Below, piece by piece: positions 8,549 to 20,425 of a DNA stretch of 64,000 bases. The stretch's first letter is position 1, and the number at the start of each line of letters is the position of its first letter. This DNA comes from Thauera aromatica K172. GTDB taxonomy: Bacteria; Pseudomonadota; Gammaproteobacteria; Burkholderiales; Rhodocyclaceae. The DNA lies in NCBI RefSeq assembly GCF_003030465.1, contig NZ_CP028339.1:1922001-1986000 (forward strand). The letters run 5' to 3'. A model generated the notes under the pieces. The model searched no databases. It had not been told where the DNA came from and saw only the letters and a list, made by a program, of their open reading frames with translations. The translations under genes were made by a program, and so were the position numbers.

Positions 8549-9712
8549 ATGCCGAAGCTGAAGACCGTTGCCGTGTCCCTTGCCCTGTCCGCCGCCCTCG
8601 GGGCCCACGCCGCCGCCCCGATCAAGGTCGGGATGGCGCTCGACATCTCCGGCCCCTTCGCCACCATCGGCGCCGAGACCCGCGACGGCTTCAACCTGGC
8701 GATCGAGAAGCTCGGCGGCAAGCTCGGCGGCGTCGAGGCCGAGTTCCTGCAGACCGACTTTTCCGGCAACCCGGAGCAGGCCAACCAGCTCGTCAGCCGC
8801 TACCTGCAGCGCGACAAGATCGACTTCTTCACCGGCCCGGTCGCTTCCAACTCCGCGCTCGCGGTGGGGCCGGCGCTGTTCGCCGCCAAAGTGCCCTTCC
8901 TGTCGAGCAACCCGGGGCCGAGCCAGTACGCCGGCAAGCAGTGCAACCCCTATTTTTTCGCTGTCTACCAGAACGACAGCTATGACGAGGCCGCAGGCAA
9001 GGTCGCCAACGAGAAGGGCTACCGGAATGTGGTGCTGATCGCTCCCAACTACCCGGCGGGCAAGGATCACCTGAATGGTTTCAAGCGCCTCTACAAGGGG
9101 GAGATCCGCGACGAGATCTACACCAAGGTGGGCCAGATCGACTATGCCGCCGAGATCGCCCGGATCCGCGCCGCGAAGCCCGATGCGGTGTATTTCTTCC
9201 TGCCGGCGGCGATGGGGATCAACTTCATCAAGCAGTACGTCGGCGGCGGACTGAAGGACATCGCGCTGATCGCGCCGGCTTTCTCGGCCGAACAGGACAC
9301 CATCGCCGCGGTCGGCGAGCCCACCCTCGGCGTGTATAACACCGCCCACTGGGCCCACGATCTCGACGTGCCCGCCAACAAGGCCTTCGTCGACGCCTTC
9401 CGCAACAAGTACGACGGCCGTTACCCGACCGTGTACGCCGCCCAGGCCTACGACGTAGTCATGGCGATGGACGCCGCAGTGCGCGCGGTGGGGGGCAAGG
9501 TCGAGGATCGCGAGGCGGTGGTCGCCGCCTTGAAGAAGGCCGATTTCGATTCGGTGCGCGGCCGCTTCAGCTATGGCGTCAACAACTATCCGGTACAGAA
9601 CTACTACCTGCGGGTGGTGGAAAAAGGCGCCGACGGCACGATCACCAACCGCCTGGTCGGGACCGTGCTGGAAAAGCACCAGGACGCTTACGTCGGCGAC
9701 TGCCGCCCGTAA
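8549..9712 (+). CDS. ABC transporter substrate-binding protein (LivJ type), probable aromatic acid uptake
   Basis: Periplasmic binding protein of 387 residues with a signal peptide (about 1-22, ending AHA). The mature part opens with IKVGMALDISGPFATIGAE, the standard start of the type I periplasmic-binding fold used by branched-chain amino acid and aromatic acid transporters. Further family features are FFTGPVASNSALAVGPAL and AQAYDVVMAMDAAVRAVGG. It heads an operon with two permeases and two ATPases. Binding proteins of this group in Rhodopseudomonas and Azoarcus relatives carry benzoate or 4-hydroxybenzoate; beside pobA/pobR an aromatic acid is the likeliest ligand, but sequence alone does not prove it. 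Confidence 0.88.
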   Translation: MPKLKTVAVSLALSAALGAHAAAPIKVGMALDISGPFATIGAETRDGFNLAIEKLGGKLGGVEAEFLQTDFSGNPEQANQLVSRYLQRDKIDFFTGPVASNSALAVGPALFAAKVPFLSSNPGPSQYAGKQCNPYFFAVYQNDSYDEAAGKVANEKGYRNVVLIAPNYPAGKDHLNGFKRLYKGEIRDEIYTKVGQIDYAAEIARIRAAKPDAVYFFLPAAMGINFIKQYVGGGLKDIALIAPAFSAEQDTIAAVGEPTLGVYNTAHWAHDLDVPANKAFVDAFRNKYDGRYPTVYAAQAYDVVMAMDAAVRAVGGKVEDREAVVAALKKADFDSVRGRFSYGVNNYPVQNYYLRVVEKGADGTITNRLVGTVLEKHQDAYVGDCRP

Positions 9713-9769
9713 GGCCGGGAGGGGGCCGGCACGGCGGTGCCGGCGTGCCCTCCGGACAGAGCTCCGCCC

Positions 9770-10690
9770 ATGGATTCCATCTTCCTGATCGAGCAACTGC
9801 TGAACGGCGTTGGCTACGGGCTGATGCTGTTCCTGCTCGCCGCCGGGCTGACCCTGGTGTTCGGCATCATGGACACCATGAATCTCGCACACGGCTCGCT
9901 CTACATGGCCGGAGCCTACATCGCCGCGCGCGTTCATGAAGCCAGCGCCAGCTTCACCGCCGCCGTTGCCGCCGCGGTCGCCGTGACCGTGCTCGCCGCG
10001 CTGGCCCTGGAGTGGGCGATCGTCCGCCGCTTGTACGCGCGCGACCATCTCGCCCAGGTCATCGCCACCTTCGGCATCATCCTGATCGCCGACGACGCGG
10101 TGAAGGCGCTCTGGGGGCCATCGCCGGTGATGGCGGCGATGCCCGCCGCACTGAGCGGGCCGGTGCAGCTGCTGCCCGGCCTGCCCTATCCGGCGTATCG
10201 CCTGCTGCTGCTCGGCGCCGGTCTGCTGGTGGCGGCCGGGCTCTACCTGCTGGTCAATCACACCCGGCTTGGCATGCGGGTGCGCGCCGGTGCCTCCAAC
10301 CGGACGATGGCGAGTTACATGGGAGTACGGGTGGGGCAGGTGTTTTCCTTCGTGTTCGTGCTCGGCGCGGCGCTCGCCGCCTTTGCCGGTGCGCTGATGG
10401 GGCCGATCAGCGCGGTGCAGATCGGCATGGGTGAGGCGATCCTGATCCCGGCGCTGGTGGTGATCGTGATCGGCGGCATCGGCTCGGTGCGCGGTGCCTT
10501 CATCGCCGCGCTGCTGGTCGGCGTGGTCGATACCGCCGGGCGCGCCTTCCTGCCGCCGCTGCTGCGCACGATGCTGCCACCCGCGCTCGCCGCCGACCTC
10601 GGACCGGCGCTTGCCGGCATCGCGATGTACCTGCTGATGGCGGCAGTGCTGATCCTCAAGCCGGCGGGGCTGTTCCCCGCGCGCGCCTGA
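9770..10690 (+). CDS. ABC transporter permease, LivH type
   Basis: Inner membrane permease of 306 residues with about eight hydrophobic spans. It begins LIEQLLNGVGYGLMLFLLAAG and has the family signatures LTLVFGIMDTMNLAHGS near residue 35-50 and VVIVIGGIGSVRGAFIAAL near 230-250. These are the LivH/BraD hallmarks. The start at 9770 is taken because the preceding 11 codons of the longer reading are polar and overlap the intergenic hairpin-rich stretch. It pairs with the LivM-type permease downstream to form the membrane channel of the five-gene transporter. Confidence 0.9.
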   Translation: MDSIFLIEQLLNGVGYGLMLFLLAAGLTLVFGIMDTMNLAHGSLYMAGAYIAARVHEASASFTAAVAAAVAVTVLAALALEWAIVRRLYARDHLAQVIATFGIILIADDAVKALWGPSPVMAAMPAALSGPVQLLPGLPYPAYRLLLLGAGLLVAAGLYLLVNHTRLGMRVRAGASNRTMASYMGVRVGQVFSFVFVLGAALAAFAGALMGPISAVQIGMGEAILIPALVVIVIGGIGSVRGAFIAALLVGVVDTAGRAFLPPLLRTMLPPALAADLGPALAGIAMYLLMAAVLILKPAGLFPARA

Positions 10691-10720
10691 GCGGGTGGCG
10701 CGGGCATGGGCAGGAAGGTC

Positions 10721-11761
10721 ATGAACGACGACGCGGGCGCACGCTTGCCGCCGTCCTTCCGCGCGGCGGCCGACGGCGCCGGCGGAGAGGATGCCGGCGG
10801 ACAGGATGCCGCACGCCCCGCCCGCGCCGGTGCGCGCCTGCTGCCCTGGGCCTTGCTGGCGGTGCTGGCGCTGCTGCCGGTCGTCGGCTCCGCGCTCGGG
10901 CTCGATTACTACGTCGGTTTCGTGCGCCGCTTGCTGATCGTCGCGATCGCCGCCACCAGCCTCAATTTCATTCTCGGCTACGGCGGCATGGCGGCCCTCG
11001 GTCATGCCGGCTTCATCGGCGTGGGGGCCTACACGGTAGTCGCCCTGGTCGATGCCGGAATCGACTCGGCCTGGCTGGCGTGGGCGGCGGCGCTGCTGCT
11101 GTCGGGGGGCGTGGCGGCGGCGATCGGGGCGGTTTCGCTGCGCACGCGCGGGGTGTATTTCCTGATGATTACGCTGGCCTTCGCCCAGATGCTCTACTAC
11201 CTCGCGGTGTCGCTGAGCGCCTACGGCGGTGATGACGGCTACGGCCTGCATGTGCCGCTCGTGTTCGGCGGCGGACTCGGCACCGGCCACGCGCACGTCT
11301 TCTTCTGGGTGGTGCTGGCGATCGCGGCGCTGGTGTTCGCGTTCGCCAGCCGGCTCGCCGGATCGCGCTTCGGCTACGCGCTGATGGGGATCCGCGACAA
11401 CGAAACGCGCATGGTCGCGCTCGGCTACCCGGTGTTCCGCCTCAAGCTCGTCGCCTTCACCGGCGCCGGCGCGCTGGCCGGGCTGGCCGGAGCATTGCTC
11501 GCCAGTCACAGCAATTTCGTCAGCCCCTCGTTGATGCACTGGACCGAATCCGCGCTGCTGCTCGTCATGGTCGTGGTCGGCGGCCTGGGTCGGCGCTGGG
11601 GGGCCGTGCTCGGGGTGACGGTGTGGCTGGTGCTCGCCGAGGCGCTCAAAGTCTGGACCGAATACTGGCATTGGCCGCTCGGCGTGCTCTTGCTCGTGGT
11701 CGTCTTCTTTGCGCCGCGTGGTCTGGCGGCGCTCGCCGAGCGCAGACGGGGGGCGGCATGA
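10721..11761 (+). CDS. ABC transporter permease, LivM type
   Basis: Inner membrane permease of 346 residues. The first 45 residues are a polar, Ala/Gly/Asp-rich extension, longer than usual for LivM. The membrane part has the family features NFILGYGGMAALGHAGFIGVG and LMGIRDNETRMVALGYPV. The ATG at 10721 is preferred because AGGAAGG lies six bases upstream; another ATG lies at 10706. It starts 30 bases after the LivH-type gene and is followed closely by the ATPase genes. Confidence 0.9.
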   Translation: MNDDAGARLPPSFRAAADGAGGEDAGGQDAARPARAGARLLPWALLAVLALLPVVGSALGLDYYVGFVRRLLIVAIAATSLNFILGYGGMAALGHAGFIGVGAYTVVALVDAGIDSAWLAWAAALLLSGGVAAAIGAVSLRTRGVYFLMITLAFAQMLYYLAVSLSAYGGDDGYGLHVPLVFGGGLGTGHAHVFFWVVLAIAALVFAFASRLAGSRFGYALMGIRDNETRMVALGYPVFRLKLVAFTGAGALAGLAGALLASHSNFVSPSLMHWTESALLLVMVVVGGLGRRWGAVLGVTVWLVLAEALKVWTEYWHWPLGVLLLVVVFFAPRGLAALAERRRGAA

Positions 11762-11801
11762 GTGCGCCCGCACGGTTGCGCAGCGACAGGAGGGGAATCC
11801 G

Positions 11802-12551
11802 GTGAGCCTGTTCGTGGCCGACCGTCTGGTCAAGCGCTTCGGCGGCCTGCTCGCCACCGATGCGGTCAGCCTGGCCGTCGACCAGGGTGAAGTCCATGCC
11901 CTGATCGGTCCCAACGGGGCGGGCAAGACTACGCTGGTCAATCTGATTTCCGGCCTGTTGCCAGCGGACGCCGGCCGTCTGGTGCTCGACGGGGTCGAGC
12001 TGACGGCGATGGCGCCGCATCGGCGGGTGCAGCACGGTCTGTCGCGGTGTTTCCAGATCACCAGCGTGTTCGGCGGGCGCAGCGTGTTCGACAACCTGCT
12101 GCTCGCGGCACAGGCCCATGCCGGCTCGAGCTTCCGCTTCCTGCGCCGGCGCGCGGCCGAAACCGGTTTGCACCGGCAGGCGCTCGAGCTCGCCCAGATG
12201 CTGGGGCTGGAGGCGGTGTTGCACCGGCTTGCGGCAACCCTGCCGCACGGCCTCCAGCGTCGGCTCGATCTTGCCCTCGCGCTTGCCACGCGGCCCAAGC
12301 TGCTGCTGCTCGACGAACCGATGGCGGGGATGGGGCCGGACGATTCGCAACAGATGGTGGCGCTGATCCGGCGCCTGCGCGAACGCACCGCGATCCTGCT
12401 GATCGAGCACGACATGGACGCGGTGTTCCAGCTCGCCGACCGCATCTCGGTGCTCGACTACGGACGCGTGCTGGCTTGCGGTGATCCAGCGTGGATCCGC
12501 GCCCATCCGCAGGTGCGGGCGGTGTATCTGGGCACCGAGGAGGGTGTGTGA
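11802..12551 (+). CDS. ABC transporter ATP-binding protein, LivG type
   Basis: Cytoplasmic ATPase of 249 residues. Walker A is GPNGAGKTT near residue 36-44, the signature is LPHGLQRRLDLALAL, and Walker B is LLLLDEPMAGMGP. The signature lacks the usual LSGG start, which is common in LivG proteins. The start is a GTG at 11802, 41 bases after the permease stop, behind a strong AGGAGGGG. Its stop overlaps the GTG start of the LivF-type ATPase gene. Confidence 0.9.
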   Translation: MSLFVADRLVKRFGGLLATDAVSLAVDQGEVHALIGPNGAGKTTLVNLISGLLPADAGRLVLDGVELTAMAPHRRVQHGLSRCFQITSVFGGRSVFDNLLLAAQAHAGSSFRFLRRRAAETGLHRQALELAQMLGLEAVLHRLAATLPHGLQRRLDLALALATRPKLLLLDEPMAGMGPDDSQQMVALIRRLRERTAILLIEHDMDAVFQLADRISVLDYGRVLACGDPAWIRAHPQVRAVYLGTEEGV

Positions 12552-13264
12552 ACGACCGGACGCTACTTGCCGGCTGCGGTCTGGAGGCCGGCTACGGCCC
12601 CAGCCAGGTTCTGTTCGGGCTCGATCTGGAGATTCGTGCCGGCGAGGTCGTGACCCTGCTCGGGCGCAACGGCATGGGCAAGAGCACCACGATCAAGACT
12701 CTGATCGGCGGCCTGCCGCTGCGTTGCGGCGAAGTCCGCTTCGGTGGCCGGCCGATCCATGGCCTGCGCGCCGATGCCATCGCCCGTCTCGGGGTGGCGG
12801 TGGTGCCGGAGGGGCGGCAGTGTTTCCCTAACCTGACCGTGCGCGAGCACCTGATCGCCTTTGCCGACCGCCGCAACGACAGCGCCGCGCCCTGGACGCT
12901 GGAGCGGCTGTACGCGCTGTTTCCGCGCCTGCGCGAGCGTGCCGGGCACATGGGCAACGAGCTCTCCGGCGGCGAACAGCAGATGCTGGCGATCGCCCGT
13001 GCGCTGTCGACCAATCCGCGCCTGCTGATCCTCGACGAAGCCACCGAAGGCCTCGCTCCGGTGATCCGCGAGGAAATCTGGCAGTGCCTGGCCCAGCTCA
13101 AGGCCGCCGGCCAGACTACGCTGGTGGTGGATAAGTACGTCGAGCGCCTGCTCCGTCTGGCCGACCGCCACTTCATCCTCGAGCGCGGTCGCATCGTGTG
13201 GCGCGGCTCTTCCGCCGAGCTCGACGCCGATCGCGCCCTGTGGCAGCGCTACCTCGGCGTGTAG
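12548..13264 (+). CDS. ABC transporter ATP-binding protein, LivF type
   Basis: Cytoplasmic ATPase of 238 residues. Walker A is GRNGMGKSTT, the signature is LSGGEQQMLAIARAL, and Walker B is LLILDEATEGLAP. The start is a GTG at 12548 in a GTGA overlap with the LivG-type stop, so the two are translationally coupled, as expected for a heterodimeric ATPase pair. It is the last gene of the transporter operon and converges on the LysR gene across about 100 bases. Confidence 0.9.
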   Translation: MNDRTLLAGCGLEAGYGPSQVLFGLDLEIRAGEVVTLLGRNGMGKSTTIKTLIGGLPLRCGEVRFGGRPIHGLRADAIARLGVAVVPEGRQCFPNLTVREHLIAFADRRNDSAAPWTLERLYALFPRLRERAGHMGNELSGGEQQMLAIARALSTNPRLLILDEATEGLAPVIREEIWQCLAQLKAAGQTTLVVDKYVERLLRLADRHFILERGRIVWRGSSAELDADRALWQRYLGV

Positions 13265-13367
13265 CGACGGCGTCCGTCCCCGCCGGCGGCCGGCAAGGCG
13301 GGTGTGTCACCGGCTGCGGGCGATCGCCGGGTACGTCGCCAAAGCCGGAGCGGGCGTGGCGATCGGT

Positions 13368-14258
13368 TCAGGCGCGGGCCACTTCGGCCAGCAGCCACTC
13401 GCGGAAACGGGTCAGCGCCGGGCGCTCGGCCTTGCGCTCGGGCACGATCAGGTAATAGGCGCGCGTGCTCGGGAAGCTGCAGTCGCAGGGGGTCATCAGG
13501 CTGCTGGCGGCCAGTTCGTGCTGGATCAGGAAGGGCGGGATGAGGGCAACGCCCATGCGCTCGATGGCGGCCTGGGCGAGCATGGAAAAAAGCTCGAGGC
13601 GCATCCCCGCCATGTCCTGGTCGGTATTCACTTTGGCCGATTCGAACCAGTGGCGCCAGGCGTAGGGGCGGGTGGTCTGCTGCAGCAGCGGCAGGCGGGC
13701 GATCTCCGCCGGCGACATCTGCGCGCGCGCGCCCGGAAGGGCGGGGCTGCACACCGGGACCGGATATTCGCGCATCAGGAAGTGCGCCTCGGTACCGGGC
13801 CAGCCGGCATCGCCGAAGTAGATCGCGGCATCGTATTCGGTCTGGTCGAAGAGGAAAGGGCGGGTCTGGGTGCTCATGTTCACCACCACCTCGGGGTTCT
13901 GCTGCTGGAAGCCGGAGAGGCGGGGAATCAGCCAGCGGGTGGCGAAAGTCGGCACCACGGCGAGGTCGAGCGTGGTGCCGGTGCCGTGGTGGGCCATCAC
14001 CGACAGGGTGTCGCGCTCGATCGCATCGAGCCGGGGGGCGATCTGGCGACTGTAGCTCAGCCCCGCCTCGGTCAGCTGCACGCCGCGCCGGGTGCGGCGA
14101 AACAGGGCGACGCCGAGAAAGCTTTCCAGGGTGCCGATCTGGCGGCAGATCGCGCTCTGGGTCAGCGCGAGTTCCTCCGCGGCGCGGGTGAAGCTTTCAT
14201 GCCGGGCGGCGGCTTCGAAGGCGAGGAGGGCCGCGGTGCTGGGAATTTTCTTGCGCAT
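13368..14258 (-). CDS. LysR-family regulator, probable GcdR
   Basis: DNA-binding regulator of 296 residues. The N-terminal helix-turn-helix covers about residues 8-65 (AARHESFTRAAEELALTQS, then LFRRTRRGVQLTEAG), and the remainder is the LysR effector-binding domain. The sequence is of the GcvA-like subgroup. It lies divergent to the glutaryl-CoA dehydrogenase gene with 146 bases between the starts, the arrangement known for GcdR, which activates gcdH in response to glutarate. The shared gap is AT-rich and contains TTCATAAAT-type stretches. The regulator identity is inferred from position. Confidence 0.82.
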   Translation of the reverse strand: MRKKIPSTAALLAFEAAARHESFTRAAEELALTQSAICRQIGTLESFLGVALFRRTRRGVQLTEAGLSYSRQIAPRLDAIERDTLSVMAHHGTGTTLDLAVVPTFATRWLIPRLSGFQQQNPEVVVNMSTQTRPFLFDQTEYDAAIYFGDAGWPGTEAHFLMREYPVPVCSPALPGARAQMSPAEIARLPLLQQTTRPYAWRHWFESAKVNTDQDMAGMRLELFSMLAQAAIERMGVALIPPFLIQHELAASSLMTPCDCSFPSTRAYYLIVPERKAERPALTRFREWLLAEVARA

Positions 14259-14404
14259 GGGCCGTCGAGATGCTTCACGAAGTGAATTAAAAGCACAGAT
14301 TACTTCATAAATATCGCTTGAAACCAGGGTGAACGAGCAATACTATGCGTTCCACGCACAGGCAGGCGCCTGCAAACGACACTGGAACGCAACAGGAGAT
14401 AGGC

Positions 14405-15592
<1,188 letters not shown>

Positions 15593-15609
15593 GTCGCAGC
15601 GAAAGCATC

Positions 15610-16833
15610 ATGTCCGGCGCCCTCTCTCACCTCCGCGTCCTCGACCTGTCGCGCATCCTCGCCGGCCCCTGGGCCGGGCAGATGCTGGCCGACCTCGGCG
15701 CCGACGTGATCAAGGTCGAGCGCCCGGGAGTCGGCGACGACACCCGGGGCTGGGGGCCGCCGTGGCTCAAGGACGAGCAGGGGGCGGAGACTTCGGTCGC
15801 TGCCTACTACCTGTGCGCCAACCGCAACAAGCGCTCGATCACGATCGACATCACCCGTCCGGAAGGGCAGGCGCTGGTGAGGAAGCTCGCCGCCGAATCG
15901 GACGTCGTGCTGGAGAACTTCAAGGCCGGGGGCCTCAAGCAGTACGGCCTCGACTACGACAGCCTGAAGACGGTCAATCCGCGCCTGGTCTATTGCTCGA
16001 TCACCGGCTTCGGCCAGGACGGGCCGTATGCGCCGCGCGCCGGCTACGACTTCCTGATCCAGGGCCTGGGCGGGCTGATGAGCCTGACCGGCCGCCCCGA
16101 TGGTGAAGACGGTGGCGGGCCGATGAAGGTCGGGGTGGCGCTGACCGACATCCTCACCGGGCTGTACGCCACCAACGCCGTGCTCGCGGCGCTGGCCTGG
16201 CGGGAAAAGAGCGGGGAAGGGCAGTACATCGACCTCGCCCTGCTCGACGTCCAGATCGCCTGCCTGGCCAACCAGGCGATGAACTATCTTGCCACCGGGC
16301 AGAACCCGAAGCGGCTGGGCAATGCGCATCCGAACATCGTGCCCTACCAGGACTTCCCGACCGCCGACGGCTACATGATCCTGGCGATCGGCAACGACGG
16401 CCAGTTCGCCCGCTTCTGCGAGGCGGCCGGACAGCCGGCGCTCGCCGCCGATCCCCGTTTCGCCACCAACCGGGCGCGGGTGGAAAACCGTGCGGTGCTG
16501 ATTCCGCTGCTGAAGAAGCTCACGGTGGAGCGCAACACTGGCGACTGGATCGCCATGCTCGAGGCGCTGGCCGTGCCCTGCGGGCCGATCAACACCCTGG
16601 CTGACGTCTTCGCCGACCCGCAGGTGGTGGCGCGCGGGATGAAAGTGACGATGCCGCACCCGGCCGCCGGGAGCGTGCCGCAGGTGGCGAGCCCGATGAA
16701 GCTGTCGGCCACGCCGGTCGACTACCGCCTGCCGCCGCCGATGCTCGGTGAGCACACCGAGGCCATTCTGGCCGGAACGCTCGGCCTCGACGCCGAAACC
16801 ATCGCAGGCCTGCGCGCAAGCGGCGTGGTCTGA
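15610..16833 (+). CDS. CaiB/BaiF-type CoA-transferase, probable succinyl-CoA:glutarate CoA-transferase
   Basis: Class III CoA-transferase of 407 residues. The N-terminus [21 protein letters not shown] followed by VIKVERPG is the family hallmark, and the catalytic aspartate is Asp180 in [14 protein letters not shown]. Its position 17 bases after gcdH and before etfBA points to activation of free glutarate to glutaryl-CoA, as for the gcdG-type genes linked to gcdH. CoA donor and substrate are not shown directly by the sequence. Other dicarboxylates are possible. Confidence 0.88.
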   Translation: MSGALSHLRVLDLSRILAGPWAGQMLADLGADVIKVERPGVGDDTRGWGPPWLKDEQGAETSVAAYYLCANRNKRSITIDITRPEGQALVRKLAAESDVVLENFKAGGLKQYGLDYDSLKTVNPRLVYCSITGFGQDGPYAPRAGYDFLIQGLGGLMSLTGRPDGEDGGGPMKVGVALTDILTGLYATNAVLAALAWREKSGEGQYIDLALLDVQIACLANQAMNYLATGQNPKRLGNAHPNIVPYQDFPTADGYMILAIGNDGQFARFCEAAGQPALAADPRFATNRARVENRAVLIPLLKKLTVERNTGDWIAMLEALAVPCGPINTLADVFADPQVVARGMKVTMPHPAAGSVPQVASPMKLSATPVDYRLPPPMLGEHTEAILAGTLGLDAETIAGLRASGVV

Positions 16834-16859
16834 AACAACAGATTGAAGGAGAACCTGCC

Positions 16860-17609
16860 TTGAAGATTCTGGTACCTGTCAAACGCGTGGTCGACTACAA
16901 CGTCAAGGTGCGCGTGAAGGCCGACGGCAGCGGCGTGGACATCGCCAACGTCAAGATGAGCATGAACCCGTTCGACGAGATCGCGGTGGAAGAGGCGGTG
17001 CGGCTGAAGGAAGCCGGCGTGGCGAGCGAAGTGGTGGCGGTCACCTGCGGTATCGGCGCGTGCCAGGAGACCCTGCGCGCGGCGATGGCGATCGGTGCCG
17101 ACCGCGGCATCCTGGTGGAAACGGACGTCGAGCTGCAGCCGCTGGCGGTGGCCAAGCTGCTGAAGGCGGTGTGCGACAAGGAAGCGCCGAACCTGGTGAT
17201 CTGCGGCAAGCAGGCGATCGACGACGACGCCAACCAGACCGGGCAGATGCTGGCGGCGCTGGCGGGCTGGCCGCAGGCGACCTTCGCCTCGAAGCTGGTG
17301 CTCGAAGGCGGCCGTGCGCAGGTGACGCGCGAGATCGACGGCGGGCTGGAAACCCTGTCGGTGAGCCTGCCGGCGGTGGTCAGCACCGACCTGCGCCTCA
17401 ATGAGCCGCGCTACGCCACTCTCCCCAACATCATGAAGGCGAAGAAAAAGCCGCTCGACACGGTCAAGCCGGCCGATCTCGGCGTCGATGTGGTGCCGCG
17501 CCTCACCACGCTGAAAGTATCCGAGCCGCCCAAGCGCAGCGCGGGCGAGCGCGTCGCCGACGTCGCGCAGCTGGTCGACAAACTGAAGAACGTAGCGAAG
17601 GTGATCTGA
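16860..17609 (+). CDS. etfB: Electron transfer flavoprotein, beta subunit
   Basis: Small subunit of ETF, 249 residues, starting [19 protein letters not shown]. It contains [19 protein letters not shown] and the AMP-binding pattern ([20 protein letters not shown]), both typical of EtfB. ETF carries electrons from GcdH and other acyl-CoA dehydrogenases to ETF:quinone oxidoreductase. The start codon is a TTG at 16860 behind AAGGAG; no ATG or GTG is better placed. It is followed by etfA after two bases. Confidence 0.96.
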   Translation: MKILVPVKRVVDYNVKVRVKADGSGVDIANVKMSMNPFDEIAVEEAVRLKEAGVASEVVAVTCGIGACQETLRAAMAIGADRGILVETDVELQPLAVAKLLKAVCDKEAPNLVICGKQAIDDDANQTGQMLAALAGWPQATFASKLVLEGGRAQVTREIDGGLETLSVSLPAVVSTDLRLNEPRYATLPNIMKAKKKPLDTVKPADLGVDVVPRLTTLKVSEPPKRSAGERVADVAQLVDKLKNVAKVI

Positions 17610-17611
17610 AC

Positions 17612-18553
17612 ATGACCATTCTCGTCATTGCCGAACACGACAACCATTCGATCAAGGCCGCCACGCTCAATACCGTGAGCGCGGCGGCGAAGCTGGGCAC
17701 GCTGCTGGCAGCGGACATCCACGTCCTGGTGGCCGGTGCCGGCTGCGGCGCGGCGGCCGAAGCGGCGGCGAAGATCGCCGGCGTGGCCAAGGTGCGGGTG
17801 TGCGATGCGCCGCACTACGAGGCGCAGACCGCGGAGAACGTCGCCGAGCTGGTGCAGGGGCTGGCCGGCGACTACAGCCACGTCCTCGTGCCGGCCACCT
17901 CGGCGGGCAAGAACATGCTGCCGCGGGTGGCGGCGCTGCTCGACGTTGCCCAGATCAGCGACATCGTCGCGATCGAATCGGCCGACACCTTCGTGCGTCC
18001 GATCTACGCCGGCAACGCGCTGGCCACGGTGAAGAGCGCCGATGCGATCAAGCTCATCACCGTGCGCACCACCGCGTTCGATGCCGCGGGCGAGGGGAGT
18101 GCCGCCCCGATCGAGGCGGTCGCCGCTGCAGCCGACCTGGGCGTTGCCGCCCTGGTCGGGCGCGAGATCACCAAGAGCGCCCGCCCCGAGCTGGGAGCGG
18201 CGAAGATCATCGTCTCCGGCGGTCGCGGCCTGGGCAGCGGCGAGAACTACCACAAGCTCCTCGAGCCGCTCGCCGACAAGCTCGGTGCCGCGCTCGGCGC
18301 CAGCCGCGCCGCGGTCGATGCCGGCTACGTGCCCAACGACTACCAGGTCGGCCAGACCGGCAAGATCGTCGCGCCGCAGCTCTATATCGCGGTCGGCATT
18401 TCGGGCGCGATCCAGCACCTGGCCGGGATGAAGGATTCGAAGGTGATCGTGGCGATCAACAAGGACCCCGAAGCGCCGATCTTCCAGGTCGCCGACTACG
18501 GCCTGGTGGGCGATCTGTTCGAACTCGTGCCGGAGCTGGCTGCGGCACTCTGA
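17612..18553 (+). CDS. etfA: Electron transfer flavoprotein, alpha subunit
   Basis: Large subunit of ETF, 313 residues. The FAD-binding half is clear from about residue 195: [32 protein letters not shown], then [16 protein letters not shown] and NKDPEAPIF, ending in a short acidic-to-Ala tail. This C-terminal pattern is specific to EtfA. With EtfB it forms the acceptor for glutaryl-CoA dehydrogenase three genes upstream. Downstream, about 190 bases separate it from the histidine kinase gene. Confidence 0.96.
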   Translation: MTILVIAEHDNHSIKAATLNTVSAAAKLGTLLAADIHVLVAGAGCGAAAEAAAKIAGVAKVRVCDAPHYEAQTAENVAELVQGLAGDYSHVLVPATSAGKNMLPRVAALLDVAQISDIVAIESADTFVRPIYAGNALATVKSADAIKLITVRTTAFDAAGEGSAAPIEAVAAAADLGVAALVGREITKSARPELGAAKIIVSGGRGLGSGENYHKLLEPLADKLGAALGASRAAVDAGYVPNDYQVGQTGKIVAPQLYIAVGISGAIQHLAGMKDSKVIVAINKDPEAPIFQVADYGLVGDLFELVPELAAAL

Positions 18554-18743
18554 ATTTTTTAACGATTTTTTTCCCTCTCCCTCTCCGCGGCATGCTCAGG
18601 CCAGTCTGGCCTGGCTGCCGCTTTTTTTTCGTTCTCCGCGCATCGAGCCGTGGCCCGGCGCACCGTTTGCGCAAGCGGATTGGGGTTTGCCGGACATTTA
18701 TCCCATAATTGGCGGCCGAACCTTCCGTGCGTCGTCTCACCCG

Positions 18744-20425
18744 GTGAACATACGAAACAGTATCGTCAGCAGGTATTTCCTGGTTTCCCTGCTGGGCGCG
18801 GTGTTGCCCATGGTGGTGGTGGCCGCGCTCTACGACCGCTACGCGAGCGCGCTCCTCGACCAGATCACCGGGGAGCGTCTGAGTGCGCAGCTGACCGCGA
18901 CGTCGAGCCGGCTGACGGCGTTTTTCGATGTCCGTGTCTATCAGATCGAGACGCTCTCGAATCACCCCGCCTTGCCCTACCTGGTCCAGCAGCGGACTTC
19001 CCGCTCCGATATCGAGCTCGAGGCGCTGCTGCGTCTCGAGGCCGATGTTCCCGACCTGTATGGAATCCTGCTGTTCGACTCCGCGGGGGCGCTGACCCGC
19101 ATCGTCGCCGGGCAGGCCGCATCGGGCGCGCCGTACTGGAGCGGCCTGTCCTTCGACCTGGCCCGCCTGCCGGTGATGAAGGCGGTGTCGGGCGATGTCG
19201 ATGTGGTCGGCCCGGTGGCACCGGACGACGGCAGTTCGGGCTGGTTTCTGATCCGCCAGCCCCTGCGCAAGTCGGCCACGGGGGATGACTCGGGGAGCAT
19301 CGCCCTCCATGTACGGCTGGCATCGGTGACCGAGCTGCTGGGCAGCGCCTCGCTCGCCGGAATCGTGCAGCCGGTGCTGAAAACGCCGCGCGGCTACTTC
19401 AATGCGGTCGGGCAGGCGGTCATGCCCAGCCGGCAGATGGTCGCCGGTCCCGAGGTGCTGCCGGGCTGGCAGCCGATGCTGGTGGTCGACCCCGATCAGC
19501 TGTTCCGCCCCTTCATCACCGCGCAGAAGAGCCTGTTCCTCGTCAGCCTGGTGTCGATCGCCGTGATCACGCTGCTGTTCGCCCGGCTCGCCGCCCGCCT
19601 GCGGCGCCGGGTCGATCGGCTCACCCTCGGCGCCGATGCGGTGGCGGCGGGAAACCTGGACTACCGCATCGCCACCCGGGTCGGCGATGAAATCGATGCG
19701 GTGGCGGCGGCGTTCAACAGCATGGCCGAACGGCTGCAGGCGCTGATCGCACGCACCGTGCGCGTCGAGCGCCTGGCCGTGCTGGGTGAGTTCGCCACGG
19801 GTGTCGCCCACGAGATCCGCAATCCGCTGGCGACGATCAAGACCACCGTGCAGGCGCTGGCCCGCGGCGAGAAGGACCGCGAGCGCGGCGAGCTGCTCCA
19901 GGATGTCGGCGTCGAAATCGACCGCCTGAACCGGGTGATGGGGGACTTGCTCGAATTCGGCCGTCCCCGGCCGCCCGAGCTTGCTCCGGTGCCGGCCGCC
20001 GAGCTGCTGGCGCGCATCGAGGCGCTGATGGCGGCGCCGGCGCACGAGGCCGGCGTCGTGCTGAGGGTCGATGGCCGCACCGGCATCGTGCTCCATGCCG
20101 ACCGCGACCAGCTGATCCAGGTGATCGTCAATCTGGTCATCAACGCCGTCCAGGCCACGCCGGCGGGCGGCAGTGTGAGGGTGCGCGCGATCCGCATCGG
20201 GCGGGAAGCCGGCATCGAAGTGCGGGACACCGGTGCCGGCATCGCCGAGGCGCATCTGGCACGGATCACCGATCCCTTTTTCACCACCAAGCCCAAGGGA
20301 ACCGGCCTCGGTTTGAGCATCGCGCGCCAGCTCGCCGAGCTGCAGGGCGGGCGCCTGGAGATCGGCAGCGCCCCCGGGGCGGGGACGACGGTCCGACTCA
20401 TCGTGCCGATGGAGAAACCCGAGCC

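Noticed and set aside
8381-12445. Very long minus-strand open frame (1354 residues) across the ABC transporter genes
   Set aside because: It is antisense to clear transporter genes, has His/Arg/Gly-rich composition typical of mirror frames in GC-rich DNA, and shows no domains.
18456-20255. Minus-strand open frame opposite the first histidine kinase
   Set aside because: The plus strand has intact kinase motifs in order, and the minus frame has no family features.
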